This document shows positions 48,195 through 60,265 of a stretch of DNA of 64,000 nucleotides, piece by piece. The stretch spans positions 124,001 to 188,000 of the forward strand of contig JAJJXM010000021.1 in the NCBI GenBank assembly GCA_024516155.1, given 5' to 3'. The first letter of the stretch is position 1. Every line of letters starts with the position of its first letter. The stretch is from Pyronema omphalodes (Eukaryota; Ascomycota; Pezizomycetes; Pezizales; Pyronemataceae). The notes below the pieces were generated by a model. It did no database searches. It was not told the DNA's origin and saw only the letters and a program-made list of their open reading frames with translations. The position numbers and the translations under genes are program-made.

Positions 48195-50598
48195 CTACCG
48201 AGGGTCCTGTCCATTCTGGGGTGTTCCGGATTCTGGGTCATTTGAGGATTTGTAACGATTTGTACCTATAACATACTTCTGGAAAAGCTTGGTAATCCAG
48301 TTGTGATCACCACTTTTGTATTTCTTCAGCAATACAATGTACAGTGTGATAATTGTTAGTGTCAATGTGATAGGAATAGACACGGCGCAAAAAATTATTA
48401 GAGATGGCTTTTCATCAACAGCGTCAATGTAGAGATTAACTCCTTGGGCGCCGACGTCAGAATAGGGCTTTCGAGTATCTTTACCCGGAAGTATTGCCCA
48501 TAACTACTTGGTCAGTGAATCCAGTAAAACAAATGGAGGGGGGGGGGGGGGGGTTCTTACTGCGCAGAAGAATCCAGGAGGGAGGAAAAATACAGTGACT
48601 ACTGTAAACATTGACATTGTATTGAAAGACTTCCTAGCAATATCTCTCTGCTCCTCAACACCCTTGGTTTCCTGCTGCATCAATTCCGTAATTTCCTTTG
48701 TTTCCTGCTTCATCAATTCCGTAATTTTCTTTGTTTCCTGCTTCATCAATTCCGTAATTTTCTTTGTTTCAGATTCACGGCTGCGGAAATTTTTCTGTGC
48801 AGCTTCGTGTGTCGCATGAAACATAGTGTACGTCATTTGTCTCTGCTCCAGTGAATGTATCAACTTCTGGAATTCTTTCGTGTATTCTTTTCTCTCGGTG
48901 ATAAGAATATCTAGCTCCCGAAGCACAATTCTTAAACTCCTAAAGCCCTGAAGCCGGAATGGTAAGTGAAGATGAATCTCGTGGTATCCATTCGATGGTG
49001 TATAATGAGCGTGGTAGCCTTTCTTTATCATATTTTGAAATTGCCTTAAAGCCGTCATTTGAGAATCGAGAAGATGTAATATTGACCTGACATTTGAGAT
49101 AAGGCAATTGAGTCGATTCATGATTTGTCTTCCATTGTTTGAATTTTCATGGTAGTTCTCCAAGGCGACTTTGGTAATAAGCCGGTCAATCTCGTTCCCC
49201 TATGATGATCAGGAATCAATTTATTACTGCACATTGGGAGGATTCATTTTACGGACAACTTTCGTGGACTGCATCCAGCTTTCGTCTAACACTGGCTGCG
49301 CAGAGAATTGCACAACAGTAGAAATCATATGTACCAACAGATGTAAGACAGAGCATTTGTGCTGAAGTGGGAAAAACGGAAGTGGGCTTGCTTCACCATT
49401 GCTTGCGCTGCGAACCATCAAAATCATTTCTGCGCAATGAATATAATGTCAGCCAGTGTCATTAATCTGTATATATAGAAGCAATGCCATACCGCTGTTT
49501 ATAGCCATGAAACAAGTCTCATGAACTGAAATTGGAATACCACCATCCTCGGTCTGAGAGAAACTTTCATCTTTGAACACGGTTCGGCTGTATTCAAAAA
49601 GACTTTTTCCAGTTGAATTCGGGTTTGTAGATCTTGTTGTCATATGCGGAATTTTGATTTTTAGACGAAGGCGTTGTGGCTTTAGAGTACCGAGTAGATG
49701 AACTTCAGGTTTAAAGTTTTGGTCAACCTGGAACTCCATTTTTAGCAACCTAGACATGTTTTCATCTTTTCCGATTTCTTCAACCAGATTCTGGTATATT
49801 TTTCGGTTCGCAATCTAAAAAAAACACATATAAGCTATATTCAGGATCAAATTTGAGGTAACCAGTACTTCATCGTGTTGAAGCTCTCTAGATATCGCAT
49901 TAGTCACATGTGGGTATTTGAGAAACCGGAGTAAAATCGTCTTACATAATCTTGATCTTCTCTACGCTTTTCGAATTTATGTCATCATATGGGTAGATTC
50001 TAGCCGTCAGGTCCTCTATATCCCGTAGTATTCCTGGTGTGTATTTCTCCCTGGGGGGTGTTTCATCGTCATTTCCATTCCAGTCCACATTTTCGTATAC
50101 ATCTTTTGGTTGCAGATGAAGCGTATAGTCGTACTCCAAAAATTGACTTGTGCTCGGCCCTGGATGTCTATAATGGTTGGGGATGCCTGAGTGTCCCCCC
50201 AGATCAATTGCACAGTGGAAGTCCCTTAGTTCTTCGTCGGTGGTGTCGTTCGTGCTATGACCCGTGGAACGTGTAATGTTTGTAGCATCCGATGTGTTGG
50301 TCAATGAATTCAGTTCGTTTTGTGAATGGTTGAAGGCGTTGGCCGCAAGCAGGTTATCATCAGTTACAGTGGGTGATCTACCTTGTTCGTTTCCAAGGCC
50401 GTTATTCAAACTTGCCTGTGGATCTTCGCTGCCCCGGATAGCATTTTCCACTGTAGAAGCGATACTCGGGCGTTGCGGCTGCGAACTGACATGATTAAGA
50501 GACGGCGGTGGTACAATTGAAGGTGTTCCAGAATCCGTTGCATTTATAAATGCAGTGCCATCTGGCAATGTTTCATCGGAAGGTTGTGGGGTGGCCAT
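48195..50598 (-). CDS. CorA-like two-transmembrane protein, paralogue A, six exons
   Basis: Minus-strand exons: 50598-49946, 49887-49863, 49814-49493, 49429-49260, 49199-48561 and 48503-48195, giving 705 residues. The N-terminus is disordered up to YDYTLHLQPKD, a motif shared with paralogue B. A long helical region follows, with PFRLQGFRSLRIVLRELDIL, three 11-residue repeats of ETKKITELMKQ, and then membrane segment 1 (MSMFTVVTVFFLPPGFF). Membrane segment 2 (IPITLTLTIITLYIVLL) lies in the last exon. This layout matches the fungal CorA-like family, in which helices end in two C-terminal membrane segments. The magnesium-channel GMN motif is absent, so ion transport is not implied. The donor after exon 4 (GTTGTC) is weak and was chosen by comparison with B. 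A 16-nt G run lies in the last intron. Confidence 0.8.
48673..48771 (-). repeat. Three 33-bp in-frame tandem repeats inside paralogue A
   Basis: Units at 48673-48705, 48706-48738 and 48739-48771 encode ETKKITELMKQ-type 11-mers directly before membrane segment 1. The 11-residue period fits a coiled coil. Paralogue B lacks the repeats at the matching place. Confidence 0.9.
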
Positions 50599-51676
50599 TT
50601 TGATGCGTATGCTGTCGAAGTATATGATTTATATTTGCGTGATGACAATTTAAGACTTTGGCGAGGGAAAGTGAGTTGTATATATGTAGTGTAAAATACT
50701 GTGCGTTAAGTCAATGAGGAATTTATCATTCTTCTGTTGCTCAGCCAAAAAGTCTCATATTGATACCGATAGTACCATAAGAAGTCGTATCCATCAACGC
50801 AAATGCACACACAAATCTCAGCTAAACCAAACTCGATATTTTAATACCAGTGGCTATGAATTTTGGGATAACCTAGGTGGCTCTTATTGCAATTATAGGG
50901 GCTGCTGTGCGCTCATGTGAGTGCAAATGTACAAGCACAGAGCTAAGAGAAAGCTTCTGCATGCATCATTTTTATCTCATCTTTTGCCATGAAAGTCTCA
51001 TACAGCCGAACCTTTTTATAAGCGTACCAATTATAAGAATAACCTCTTGATAACAGTGCATAGCCGTGGTCCCGAAGATTTTTGTATGGGAAATAAGAGT
51101 AACCTCGATATGTAGAAGTACCTGGTATGTCCTAAACTACGTGTCGCTATAATTATCGGTTATTTGGCATCAAATGACCAACCAACTACTCCAATGGTAC
51201 TTGATACATGAGTGCATCCTTTGTTAATGCAACCTAGGCAGAGACGTAGATTCTGCATTAGATGAGTTAAGAGCCGCGTTGCGCACAAGTTCACTGAAGT
51301 GTAACGGTTGAGTCGATCTGCGGGTGGCGCATTGAGTGATGTTGCAATCACCTGCATGATCGTAGATTTTGACGATGTTAATTGGACTTTTTGGCACATT
51401 TAGAAAATCGCGCATTTTTGTTCCACTTTCTCTCCCAAATGGAGCACCTGTGCATTAGACACATCAATCGGTGTGGATGGTGTGTGAGCTGGCTGGGGCA
51501 AACCATGCGCTAGAGTTATCATAGAAACACATCAGTTAAAATAATACATGAATGTCTCTAAATCCCATAGGCTGCGAAAATGAAACCATGACTCTAGGAC
51601 TATAGTAACAACATGTCTTGACTAAACCTGAGTGCACCCATTGTAGAACAAACCCTTGTATACCGGACTCCAACAT

Positions 51677-51677
<1 letters not shown>

Positions 51678-51708
<31 letters not shown>
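51678..51708. repeat. Poly-T tract (31 nt)
   Basis: An unbroken T run, followed by AGGAATGTTTG, about 120 bases to the left of the R1 repeat. On the minus strand it would be a poly-A tail, so R1 could be a retroposed element ending here. Confidence 0.85.
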
Positions 51709-51710
<2 letters not shown>

Positions 51711-51831
51711 GAATGTTTGTTTTCATGCCATTCAGGCATGGTGTGGGATATGGCATGACGATTTCAATCACCGATATTCCTTCAACATGCGTTGAGGATA
51801 TCCCCGTGGCCGCCACTTTTCAGAACATGAC

Positions 51832-52067
51832 GCATCCAAGATGTCGGCAACTATCGTGGCCATGTCTCCAGCACCCGCACGAAGAGCGTCAAGTAAGGTT
51901 TAGGGTTCATTCGCCGCGCCGAAAGGACCCCGGAGCCTTCACTAGCATATGTATGTGTATGTAGCCGATTGCGACGCGCGTATCGGGCCGTCATCATCCC
52001 TAACCAGCCTAGTTTTCCCATCATACTGAACGCGTACTTAGTTAAGTGGTTCGCAAGCGCGTCATTA
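51832..52067. repeat. Dispersed repeat R1 (pairs with 59722-59971)
   Basis: Shares ordered blocks with R2: TCGGCAACTATCG, CCGCGCCGAA-GGAC, CCTTCACTA, CATCCCTAA-CAG-CTAG-TT, CGAACGCG/TGAACGCG and GTGGTTCGCAAG followed by GCGTCATTA. Length is about 235 bp, and the two copies are in the same orientation. Class unknown; no tRNA-like promoter or inverted ends are evident. Confidence 0.7.
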
Positions 52068-53991
52068 GAGCTTTTGCGTTCTATTATTGCTAGGGAGTCA
52101 TCTGAGATAGGGCTATGGTGGGGGACACCAAATCACGACAAGTGTGTCGTAGTAACTCCATTGTTTTATCTCATTTTGACAAGGAGAAGGATGGGGGGGG
52201 GGGGGGCGACACAAGTTAAGATGGTCTCGAGTGATACCCAGTGATTAAAGGGTTTTCTTGCTTGGAACATACATAGGTCATACATACCACCGTAACCACG
52301 CCGCCACACCCATTTAGTCGGTGTCGGTAACCCATGAATAGTGATCAAATAATAATTTCTGAGCACGGTATAGCCCCTTTTCAGCCCGGTAAAGAACATC
52401 ACTGGTTGGAACTGTGGAACATCTTTCTGTCAGCTTGTTAGTCATTTTGTGTGACTAATCAAAGGTGGTTTCATTCTCTATCTTGTCATGTCCTGGCATG
52501 TGTTGGCGTAACAAGCACACCCCACTTTTTCTCGCCCATATGTACAAAATTCAGGGGTGTTTAAGACTGTTTATTTCATCCGTCTTTGCCTCAAATTAAT
52601 TTTCGTCTGATAGAAACTGTTCTCCACCAACCTCGCTTCCATTATTATCGAGCCGATTTCGAATCGGAGTGGTTGTGGTTGAGCTTAAAAAAAAGCACAG
52701 ATCAAACATACTATGTATACTAGACGCCAATACTCAATTCCATGGTCATATGGCACACCATAGAATAGTTAATAAATATGCAATTCCCGTAGATGGATCA
52801 GTGGTGCACCCCCTGTGACCCTGGCCGATAACCTCATTATTCAATATTCTAATACTACAGCCAAGCCTCAATGATCACTGTAACATTCGCAAGGTACTGA
52901 GACTTTCGCTGCCGTTTTGAGAGGCCATCTAAGGGGCAGCTTTGCACCAGCCGTGGGCTTATTACCGGCATCTTCTTGGTTGGTTAGTGGGGGGCTTCAC
53001 GCAGAGATATGCGTCCTATTTGGCCGTCTTCAAGTACAACTTATGAAGGGTCATCAATTCATTATGAATTTGAACTTTTGATCAGTCGTTGATTGTGATA
53101 TTCTCTTGTCAAAAGTCGCCTAGAGTTCCGGTGTTTTGGCCGCACTTAGGCCTGGCTTACGTGACTGGCACGTGGAGATGGAGTTTCCACATTGGCTATG
53201 TCTCCCTCTGTAGACACGTAGAGCTAGATCACTATCGTTCTCAATGAATAGACTTCTGCGCCTCCACTTTTCTCTCGCGTTCCCCTTTGACATCTCAAGA
53301 ATGCGGGACGGGAAGTCCTGCGCCAAGTATGTACTCAGACATGTGGCATCTGAACACTGAAAATTACCCTCTTTTTACAGTGCCTTCAACAATACTATAA
53401 CCAAGAAAGAGCGAAAAGGGGCACTCTATGTATATTTGTAGATAAATAATATCAGCATGAATTGTAAAGAGCAAACATTATGAAAAAGCCAACGCAGAAA
53501 GCGCAGTACTGGGTGAGTGCCGTTAACGGGATTTTTTTTTTGGCGCATTAGGGTTTCCGTAGCTTGAGGGGATACTGCTGGGCCACCTTGGCCACTTGGG
53601 ACACGGAAAGACTGATACGCAGTGAAGAGCGGCCCCGCTCTGCCCCTGAGCTGCCTCATCGCTTATGATCCTACACCGCATCGCTCGATGCTTCCCAAAG
53701 AGGCTTCCTCGATTGACAAGAGAAGTGAACTCTCGTGGTTGATTTTAGCGTTCCCACAGCATACATAACGATTGCAACGCCGAGCCTATTTGCAATTATT
53801 AAATTCGGGGCAATCAAGTTTTTTGATGGGTTTAGTTAACGAACGATTTGTATCCAACAGGCCTTATAAAATTATTCATACATAGATTTGAAGTCTCATA
53901 ATGGCTTTATATACATTCATTCGCAAAAACAAAGGCTTTCAAGAACGCTATTCAATGCTTACAAGTACAATAATTTCCAACCAAAATTCTC

Positions 53992-56307
53992 TCATCTAGC
54001 CAATCCAGGCTCAGTTTTGAATTTTTCAAAAAAGTACAGCAAAACTTTCCTGAATGGCTTCACTGCCCAATGACCATGATCACCGCTCTCTACCTTTTTC
54101 GCTAGTACAATGAAAAATGCTATTAGTGCGAAACACACAGTTACCGGGGCCGCATAGTAGGCGAATAGGAATAAAGAGGCTTTATCTCCCATGTTATCAT
54201 TATTGATGGTGATACTGTTAAGGGCTGTAGTGTTGAATCGAGTTTCGGGGTTATTTACAGTGCCGGGTAAAAGGGCATGGAACTACAGTAATTCTTAGAC
54301 CTCCAGTGCATACATAAAAGCGAATGGAAATACTTACCGCAGCAAAGAAGTTTAAAGGAAGGAAAATGGCTGTAACAACTGTGAACATGGACATTGTTTT
54401 TGCGATGAGCGTTGCAGTTTCCGCAGCATGCTTTGCATGCGCTTCTTGCGCCTTCATGATATCCTGGGCCGCCTTTGCTTGTTCTGTTTGTTCGATGGTA
54501 TCCGCGATACTATTTGTTGACAACGAATCCAGCAGATTTTTAAATTCTTTAACGTGCCCCTTCCGTTCCAAAATTGCGCAATTCAACTCTCCCAATACAA
54601 TCTTAATGCTGCGCCACTCTTGTAACCGAAATGGTAATGCCAATCGGTTCTCATAGCGCCAGGTTTTTGCTTCAAGGATGTCTTTGGGCTCATCTCTTAA
54701 TGCAGGGTAATGGTTGTAAGCCATTTTAAAAATGCCATTGAGCTCTTCCAAAGCTTTCAACTGAGACTGTAGAAGATTAAGTATCGTACGAAGATCGGTT
54801 GTGAGCTCGCTCAACCGAGTTTTCAATTTTCGTGCTTTGGTGATTCTTTCCTCTTGCTTCGACAATTCTGTATCGATATTTATTTGATCACTTTCGCTCG
54901 GACTACTAGCAAAACTGTTAGGAATGTTAACTCCACTGGATGGATTGTTGTTAACATACTGATTGGTTGTGGTGGCCAAAGTGCCACTGTCATGAGTGAA
55001 GCAATCTATATTCGCTATCTGTAGATAGTGTTAAAATTTCTCAAAATGCAAATTTCTCAATGATGGTCTCTGAGAGTAAAACCTACAAGCTCCATTTGTT
55101 CATCTTGACATGCCCTGAGAACATCCTCGGAATGGGATTGAATCGTAGTCGCGATTAAGTGCACTAAAAGTTGGAGAGTGCATACTTTGCTCGGAACTGG
55201 AAAAAAAGGGAGGCTGATTGATTCTCCGTTTTTGTCGTATATATCCCTTGCTATCACTATCATTTCTTCATGCCATCAGCGACTCAGCTTGGCCGAAAAT
55301 GAAAAACATAATATTCTTACCACTATTGACGACCATGAAACTTGTGCGATGGACCATGATATCGGAAACTTTAATTCTGGAGGGGGGCTTCTCAGATACT
55401 AGTCGCCGATTTCGCGATGAATTTGAGACTCGGCTCCTGTTATCGCCACCTCCTCCGTTGTTGAGGGAAGACTCAACAAATACTTTTTCTCGATATTGTG
55501 TCAAATCCAAGACTTGGTTACCTCTATTATTGTAGTCGTTTTTTTCGTTTTTCAGTCTCAGATGCGGAATCCTCACCTCGAGACGAAGACGCATAGGTTC
55601 ATATGTCCCTTGCAAAGTAACTTTATGTGCATAATTCTTGTCCAGCTGAAATTTTGTTTTTAAAGGGCTGTCTTCAGTCTTGGATGCCTTCCCTTGGTTC
55701 TGGTTTAAATCATCCCCCGATTTTGTTTGTTGAACATTACCGGTGTTATTCTGACTTGTCTTATCGACATGTAGCAGGAAGTCCTATTTACAATGTATAT
55801 TAGCTACGTATCTAGATATTGAATGTTTGAAAGCTTACGTCCAGCTCGTAATCCTCGGCCCATTGAAGATCACTAGTCCCCCTACGATCAGCTTCACATT
55901 CGGACATGATAGTTCCAGTGTCTGACTCACAGAATACGAACATCTCGAATGTAGTTTGAATCGATTTCAGTCGAAGGATATATCTTCGATTCTTCTTCGT
56001 TCTTCATTTCGTGCTTTTTTCTTATTTTCCATGGCACATCTTTCACTTCTCTACCGAGGTCCACAGTGTTGCGCCTTTGAGCGCCAGTACCAGTTGTTGA
56101 GGCCTCCTGTGTGTCCATGGATTCTTCTGAATCCATAATGGAATCTTTGCGTTGAACATGAAGCGGATAGTCGTATTGTATGAAATCACCATTATCCAAG
56201 GAAATACCTTCGGTTTCAACAGTAACCAGCCCGCCTTCAATCTTGATTGTATTTTTCGGTAATAGGGAAGGGTTTGACTGCAATTTTGTGGTGCTGGTGG
56301 TTGTCAT
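53992..56307 (-). CDS. CorA-like two-transmembrane protein, paralogue B, six exons
   Basis: Minus-strand exons: 56307-55931, 55881-55839, 55783-55321, 55265-55087, 55018-54338 and 54282-53992, giving 677 residues. Intron positions and phases match paralogue A. Shared blocks: YDYPLHVQRKD near the N-terminus, RLRLEVRIPHL, MVVNSG at the third junction, LPFFPV with LLVHLIAT, LALPFRLQEWRSIKIVLGEL, membrane segment 1 MSMFTVVTAIFLPLNFFAAV and membrane segment 2 APVTVCFALIAFFIVLA. Coiled-coil helix precedes segment 1 (QTEQAKAAQDIMKAQ). As in A there is no GMN motif. It is an integral membrane protein, orientation and function unknown. Donors are good (GTGAGT, GTAAGC, GTAAGA, GTAGGT, GTAAGT), which supports the A model by analogy. 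Confidence 0.84.
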
Positions 56308-59300
56308 AATTATGGTTGGGGTTGGTTATCGTGGAAAATTTAATGATAATAGACACAAGTAATCTTAATGGAGATACTGGGTGGTTTCTCTTTGGATGTT
56401 GAGATATGGCACTATACTGGAGAGAGCGCCCGTATAGAATTGACTGGAATAGATTATATACGTCCTAATGTTGGATTGTTCGATTCATGGGATGGTTGGA
56501 ATGTAGAGTGAATGTCAATCCTTGCGCTCATTGGCGAGCATTTTTCAGTTTGGAACTAATTTGTATATTAGTCTGACGCATGTGTGGGGGTTTCGGTTGC
56601 AGGTATGTAGAAAGCCTCGCTGCGGCATCTCATCTAATTAGGCGGGGAAGTGTCGGGTGTTTCTTCAAGAATAGAAATCATTGTCAACCTTTAGTGAGAA
56701 ATACATATCCATCCACGAATAGAAAATTACTGTTACAATCATTCAGGAAATGCTATACATACCAGTTTACAATCTTCCTTGAGTTTTGCCAGCAAACAAC
56801 TACTCAATGTGCGCATTTACATCGGTACGTAATGTTGAGGGCTAAGTGCTTGTGCACCAAGTAACTGTGCTCCCTGTAAAGTAGCCTACTTGCCTCTTTT
56901 TGATAATTCTTATCGTCACATGATTCACTGTGATCATTTTTACAGGTTCACGATCGCTTGTACTATGTGCTTACGGTGTGTGGATGTATGTACATATGTG
57001 GAAATTCTTCATGTGTTCATCCCAAATGTGCAGACGTTCGATAAAAGAGACGGTAAATATGAAGGCGCTTATAGAGGCTCCTTAAACGTGTCAAACACAC
57101 ATGAACTTCGATGACGATCAATTCTCGTGATCTGGGGGTGCTGCATCGAGATATATCTCCTTATGTATGCTTCGTACCAATACCAATCAACTTGTTCAGA
57201 TAAGAGTTTCCCCATCATAGATAATGCAACTCAGCGGATGAGCCATCTTAACTGCGCCCCAGAGATTGCTTTCACCGGCCGAATCTCAGTGCTGTTGCAC
57301 GCACATGGAGAGTCGAGATAATTAGCTTTGAAAAGTTGCATTCGAAATCATTGGTGCCGATTTTATCTTCAGTTCTTTGTTTAGCCTTGTGCTTTCAGCT
57401 GCAATGCATAAGACAAGTGCATGCTCAGCCCCGGTTCAGACATTTCCAACAAATCCCAGATTCGGGGCTGGAAACTCTATGGGCATCAGCGTGTGATATC
57501 CTCACAGATGTATTAAAATGGTTCGCATACCAGAAACATCCGGAATTCTTTCGTCTGATCCTGAAATCTAGTGTTTTCGCAAAAAAAACGTTTCCTAACT
57601 AGTGGTCAGGGTTTTGGATAACTTTGGTTCGTCGGTGATCAATGACGCAAACTAGGCGGGTGGACGATTGCTTTGTGCTGCTGTAGTTGCTTGTAAACAA
57701 CGCCTTCGTTCGGCCAATTAGTCTGGCAAATAGTAAGATTTGGTTTACTGTGTACAGCAATGCCAATACATAGCCTCATTTCCCTTGATTCTCAGTGTGG
57801 AGGAGAGGCTAGTCCCCGCAAATCGCATGGCTCAACTCGGGATGAACAGCGGCCGTGGTCCGGCAAAGCGTTAACGTTATTGTGTGAACTGCATCAAATT
57901 AAACATCGAGGATTTTACGGAGTTGCAGAAGGTACATGGTACACCGGAAGTAATTCGTTGATGTTTGTTTTTTTGAACAGCTCACTTGTTTTGTGCATCC
58001 ATTAGCCATGCGCGGACGAGGTGGACACCGCGGCTTTCAACATTACTCATGTGAGACTTTCGATGACTTTCACCGGCCGTCAAATTATCATTGCTTTGTT
58101 GTTCTTCACTGCCTCTGAGCCCCAGAGTCTGATAGAGGAAGGCGGAGAAGACTGGCTTTGACCTTTTGAGGTTAACGCGCCGAATGTCTTGGACTGCGGA
58201 CAATAACCCTTTCCGTCAAACAATATTTTCATTTTCAGCCGTCACTATCAAGTGTCACGGCAGTTTTTTTTTAACGGCGTACAGGGCTCCAAGACAGGAA
58301 GACGCGATATAAACGAAAATCACGAAGTAAAGGGGCAGAGGACCCCGCTGCCAATCACAAAGGCTGCTCCGGGGCGTTTCCCAGTGGGCTTCAAGCATAT
58401 GCTATGAATTTTGTAAATTGAGGGCCGTGCTATAACCTGAGGGCTGGGAACATTATGAAAAATAAATAAAAATCGGTGTCACAGCGGCAGAAAGCCAACA
58501 CGAGGCAGTTTTTGGGATACAGAAAACTGTTGGGCGCCTTCATGTTTTTCAGGTACTGCAGTCGAACTGTAATCCAAACCTCTATATTGAGACACTAACC
58601 AAGACAGTCTGTCTCACATTCTTTCGTTAATTTGTTTCATCCGTCTTATAATTACTTACACAGGTGTGTCAGTCATGATGAGGAGTGTAAGCACCAAACA
58701 TATACGATAGTAAGTATTTCGGAGCCTAAGGATACATTGGCAAATCATGGGTGAAATAGCGCGAGAAAAACTGAGCCCCATACCCGTTTCAGAGCGGAAT
58801 CTAATAGCCTGGATAACGTGGACATCGATCACAATATCCACCTTTGTAATCAAGCTGGTTTCAAGCTCAAGGTAAACAAGGCTAAATCAACACGATCTGT
58901 CAGACCAGGCCCTAAAGTATCCTGACCATACGGCTGTCATTGACAGCACCACATTTGAAGCGGTGCCCCAACTTTTGAACTATTTCTAACATATTGGAAC
59001 TTGCTTTCGAATATGCGCATAGAAACTTTGAGGCTTATGACCGTACGCGTCGCCGGATGTCAATGAGAACCAAGATTATTCATCGTTATCAAGAAACCAA
59101 TATTATGAAGAGAAAATTTCCCGACATTATAAAATGATCCAATACAACAAGAAAATGATGGAATGAAGCGCAGCCGTTCAGCCCCTTCAAAATTGGATGG
59201 TTCAAAGCCCGTGTTGCTGACAGTCCTAAAACCAATGCACTCGAGTGGAATGAAGCTCTCATTGGTACGCGTGCCTAAAGGTAGTGACAAGCACCGCCTT

Positions 59301-60265
59301 TAGGCGTAAGTAAATCAACAAAATCATCACTTAAATTGCTTTGATATTTCCGCGAAACCCCGCCTATGACCATCCATCATGCCAATTTCAATTACTTCCC
59401 GGGCCGAATATGTAGGGGGTTCAGATTGGCGGATTTTAGCCGAGTTTTGGATGAACTTTCTGGACCGAGAAAGCTCATCCAAACTCTCCCGTGGGGGAGA
59501 AATCAATGAGACACAAACAAAAAAAGAAATACCTCCAGGGAAGTTTCTACCCAAGAGGTAAAGTTTTACCCTCGCCTCCTCCCCAAACCTGGCAAATATC
59601 AGCTAGTCTACCCCCCCCCCCCCCCCTCTCACAGCTCTTCCCCCTAATGTTTAATGCACGTTGCAGACATTCAAGAACCGTCACTGCAAATTCTCGGAAA
59701 CCATGAGTAGTGTGATGCACACCAAGCCCAGCTATCGGCAACTATCGGACTCATGATGCCAGAACCCACAAGACTAGTAATTTTCAGGGTCCATATTCTC
59801 CGCGCCGAAGGGACTAAGGGACCTTCACTATTAGCCAATCACGACGCAAGAATCGAGCCGCCATCATACCATCCTCTGACATCTCCCCAGTGAACCTCAT
59901 CCCTAATCAGTCTAGCTTCCCTTTCACGCCGAACGCGGATGTAGTTGAAGTGGTTCGCAAGTGCGTCATTAACCAAAAGGTCCAAGACGATCATCATAAC
60001 CATTGACTCTCTAACATAAATTCATAAAAAAAACACATCTTCGCTGATGTCATGGAAAGAAAAGAAAAAAACACAATCAGTGGCTAATATACAGTCTCGT
60101 CAAAGTTAACGCCGTAAAATAAAAATAAACCATTGAGGAAAAAATGATGGAAAAATGAATAATTATAGATATACCGGCCGTAATGCAAATACAAACACAA
60201 AGCTAAACAACCAAAACGCCTAGTGCCTATTGCCTAGTTCGTACTCCAATTTCTCATTGAAGTTT
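56308..60265. other. 4-kb interval with no supported gene; repeat R2
   Basis: Short frames only (for example 57336-57602, which begins at TTG). A 16-nt C run lies at 59611-59626, just left of repeat R2. Poly-A/T-rich patches near 60010-60150 precede the end of the Sgf11 gene. Confidence 0.5.
59722..59971. repeat. Dispersed repeat R2 (pairs with 51832-52067)
   Basis: Same ordered blocks and same orientation as R1, 7.9 kb away, on the other side of paralogue B. Divergence is visible, with single-base changes and small gaps throughout. Confidence 0.7.

Larger units (their letters stand above)
50599..53991. other. Intergenic region between the CorA-like paralogues; repeat R1
   Basis: Contains a 31-nt T run (51678-51708), one copy of a dispersed repeat (51832-52067), and a G14 run at 52193-52206. 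Open frames such as 51656-51964 and 51969-52244 lie across the repeat and are not genes. Nothing recognised from about 52400 to 53990. Confidence 0.5.

Noticed and set aside
51656..52244. Two plus-strand ORFs across repeat R1
   Set aside because: One begins with a Phe run from the poly-T tract, and both lie on a dispersed repeat whose second copy does not keep the frame.
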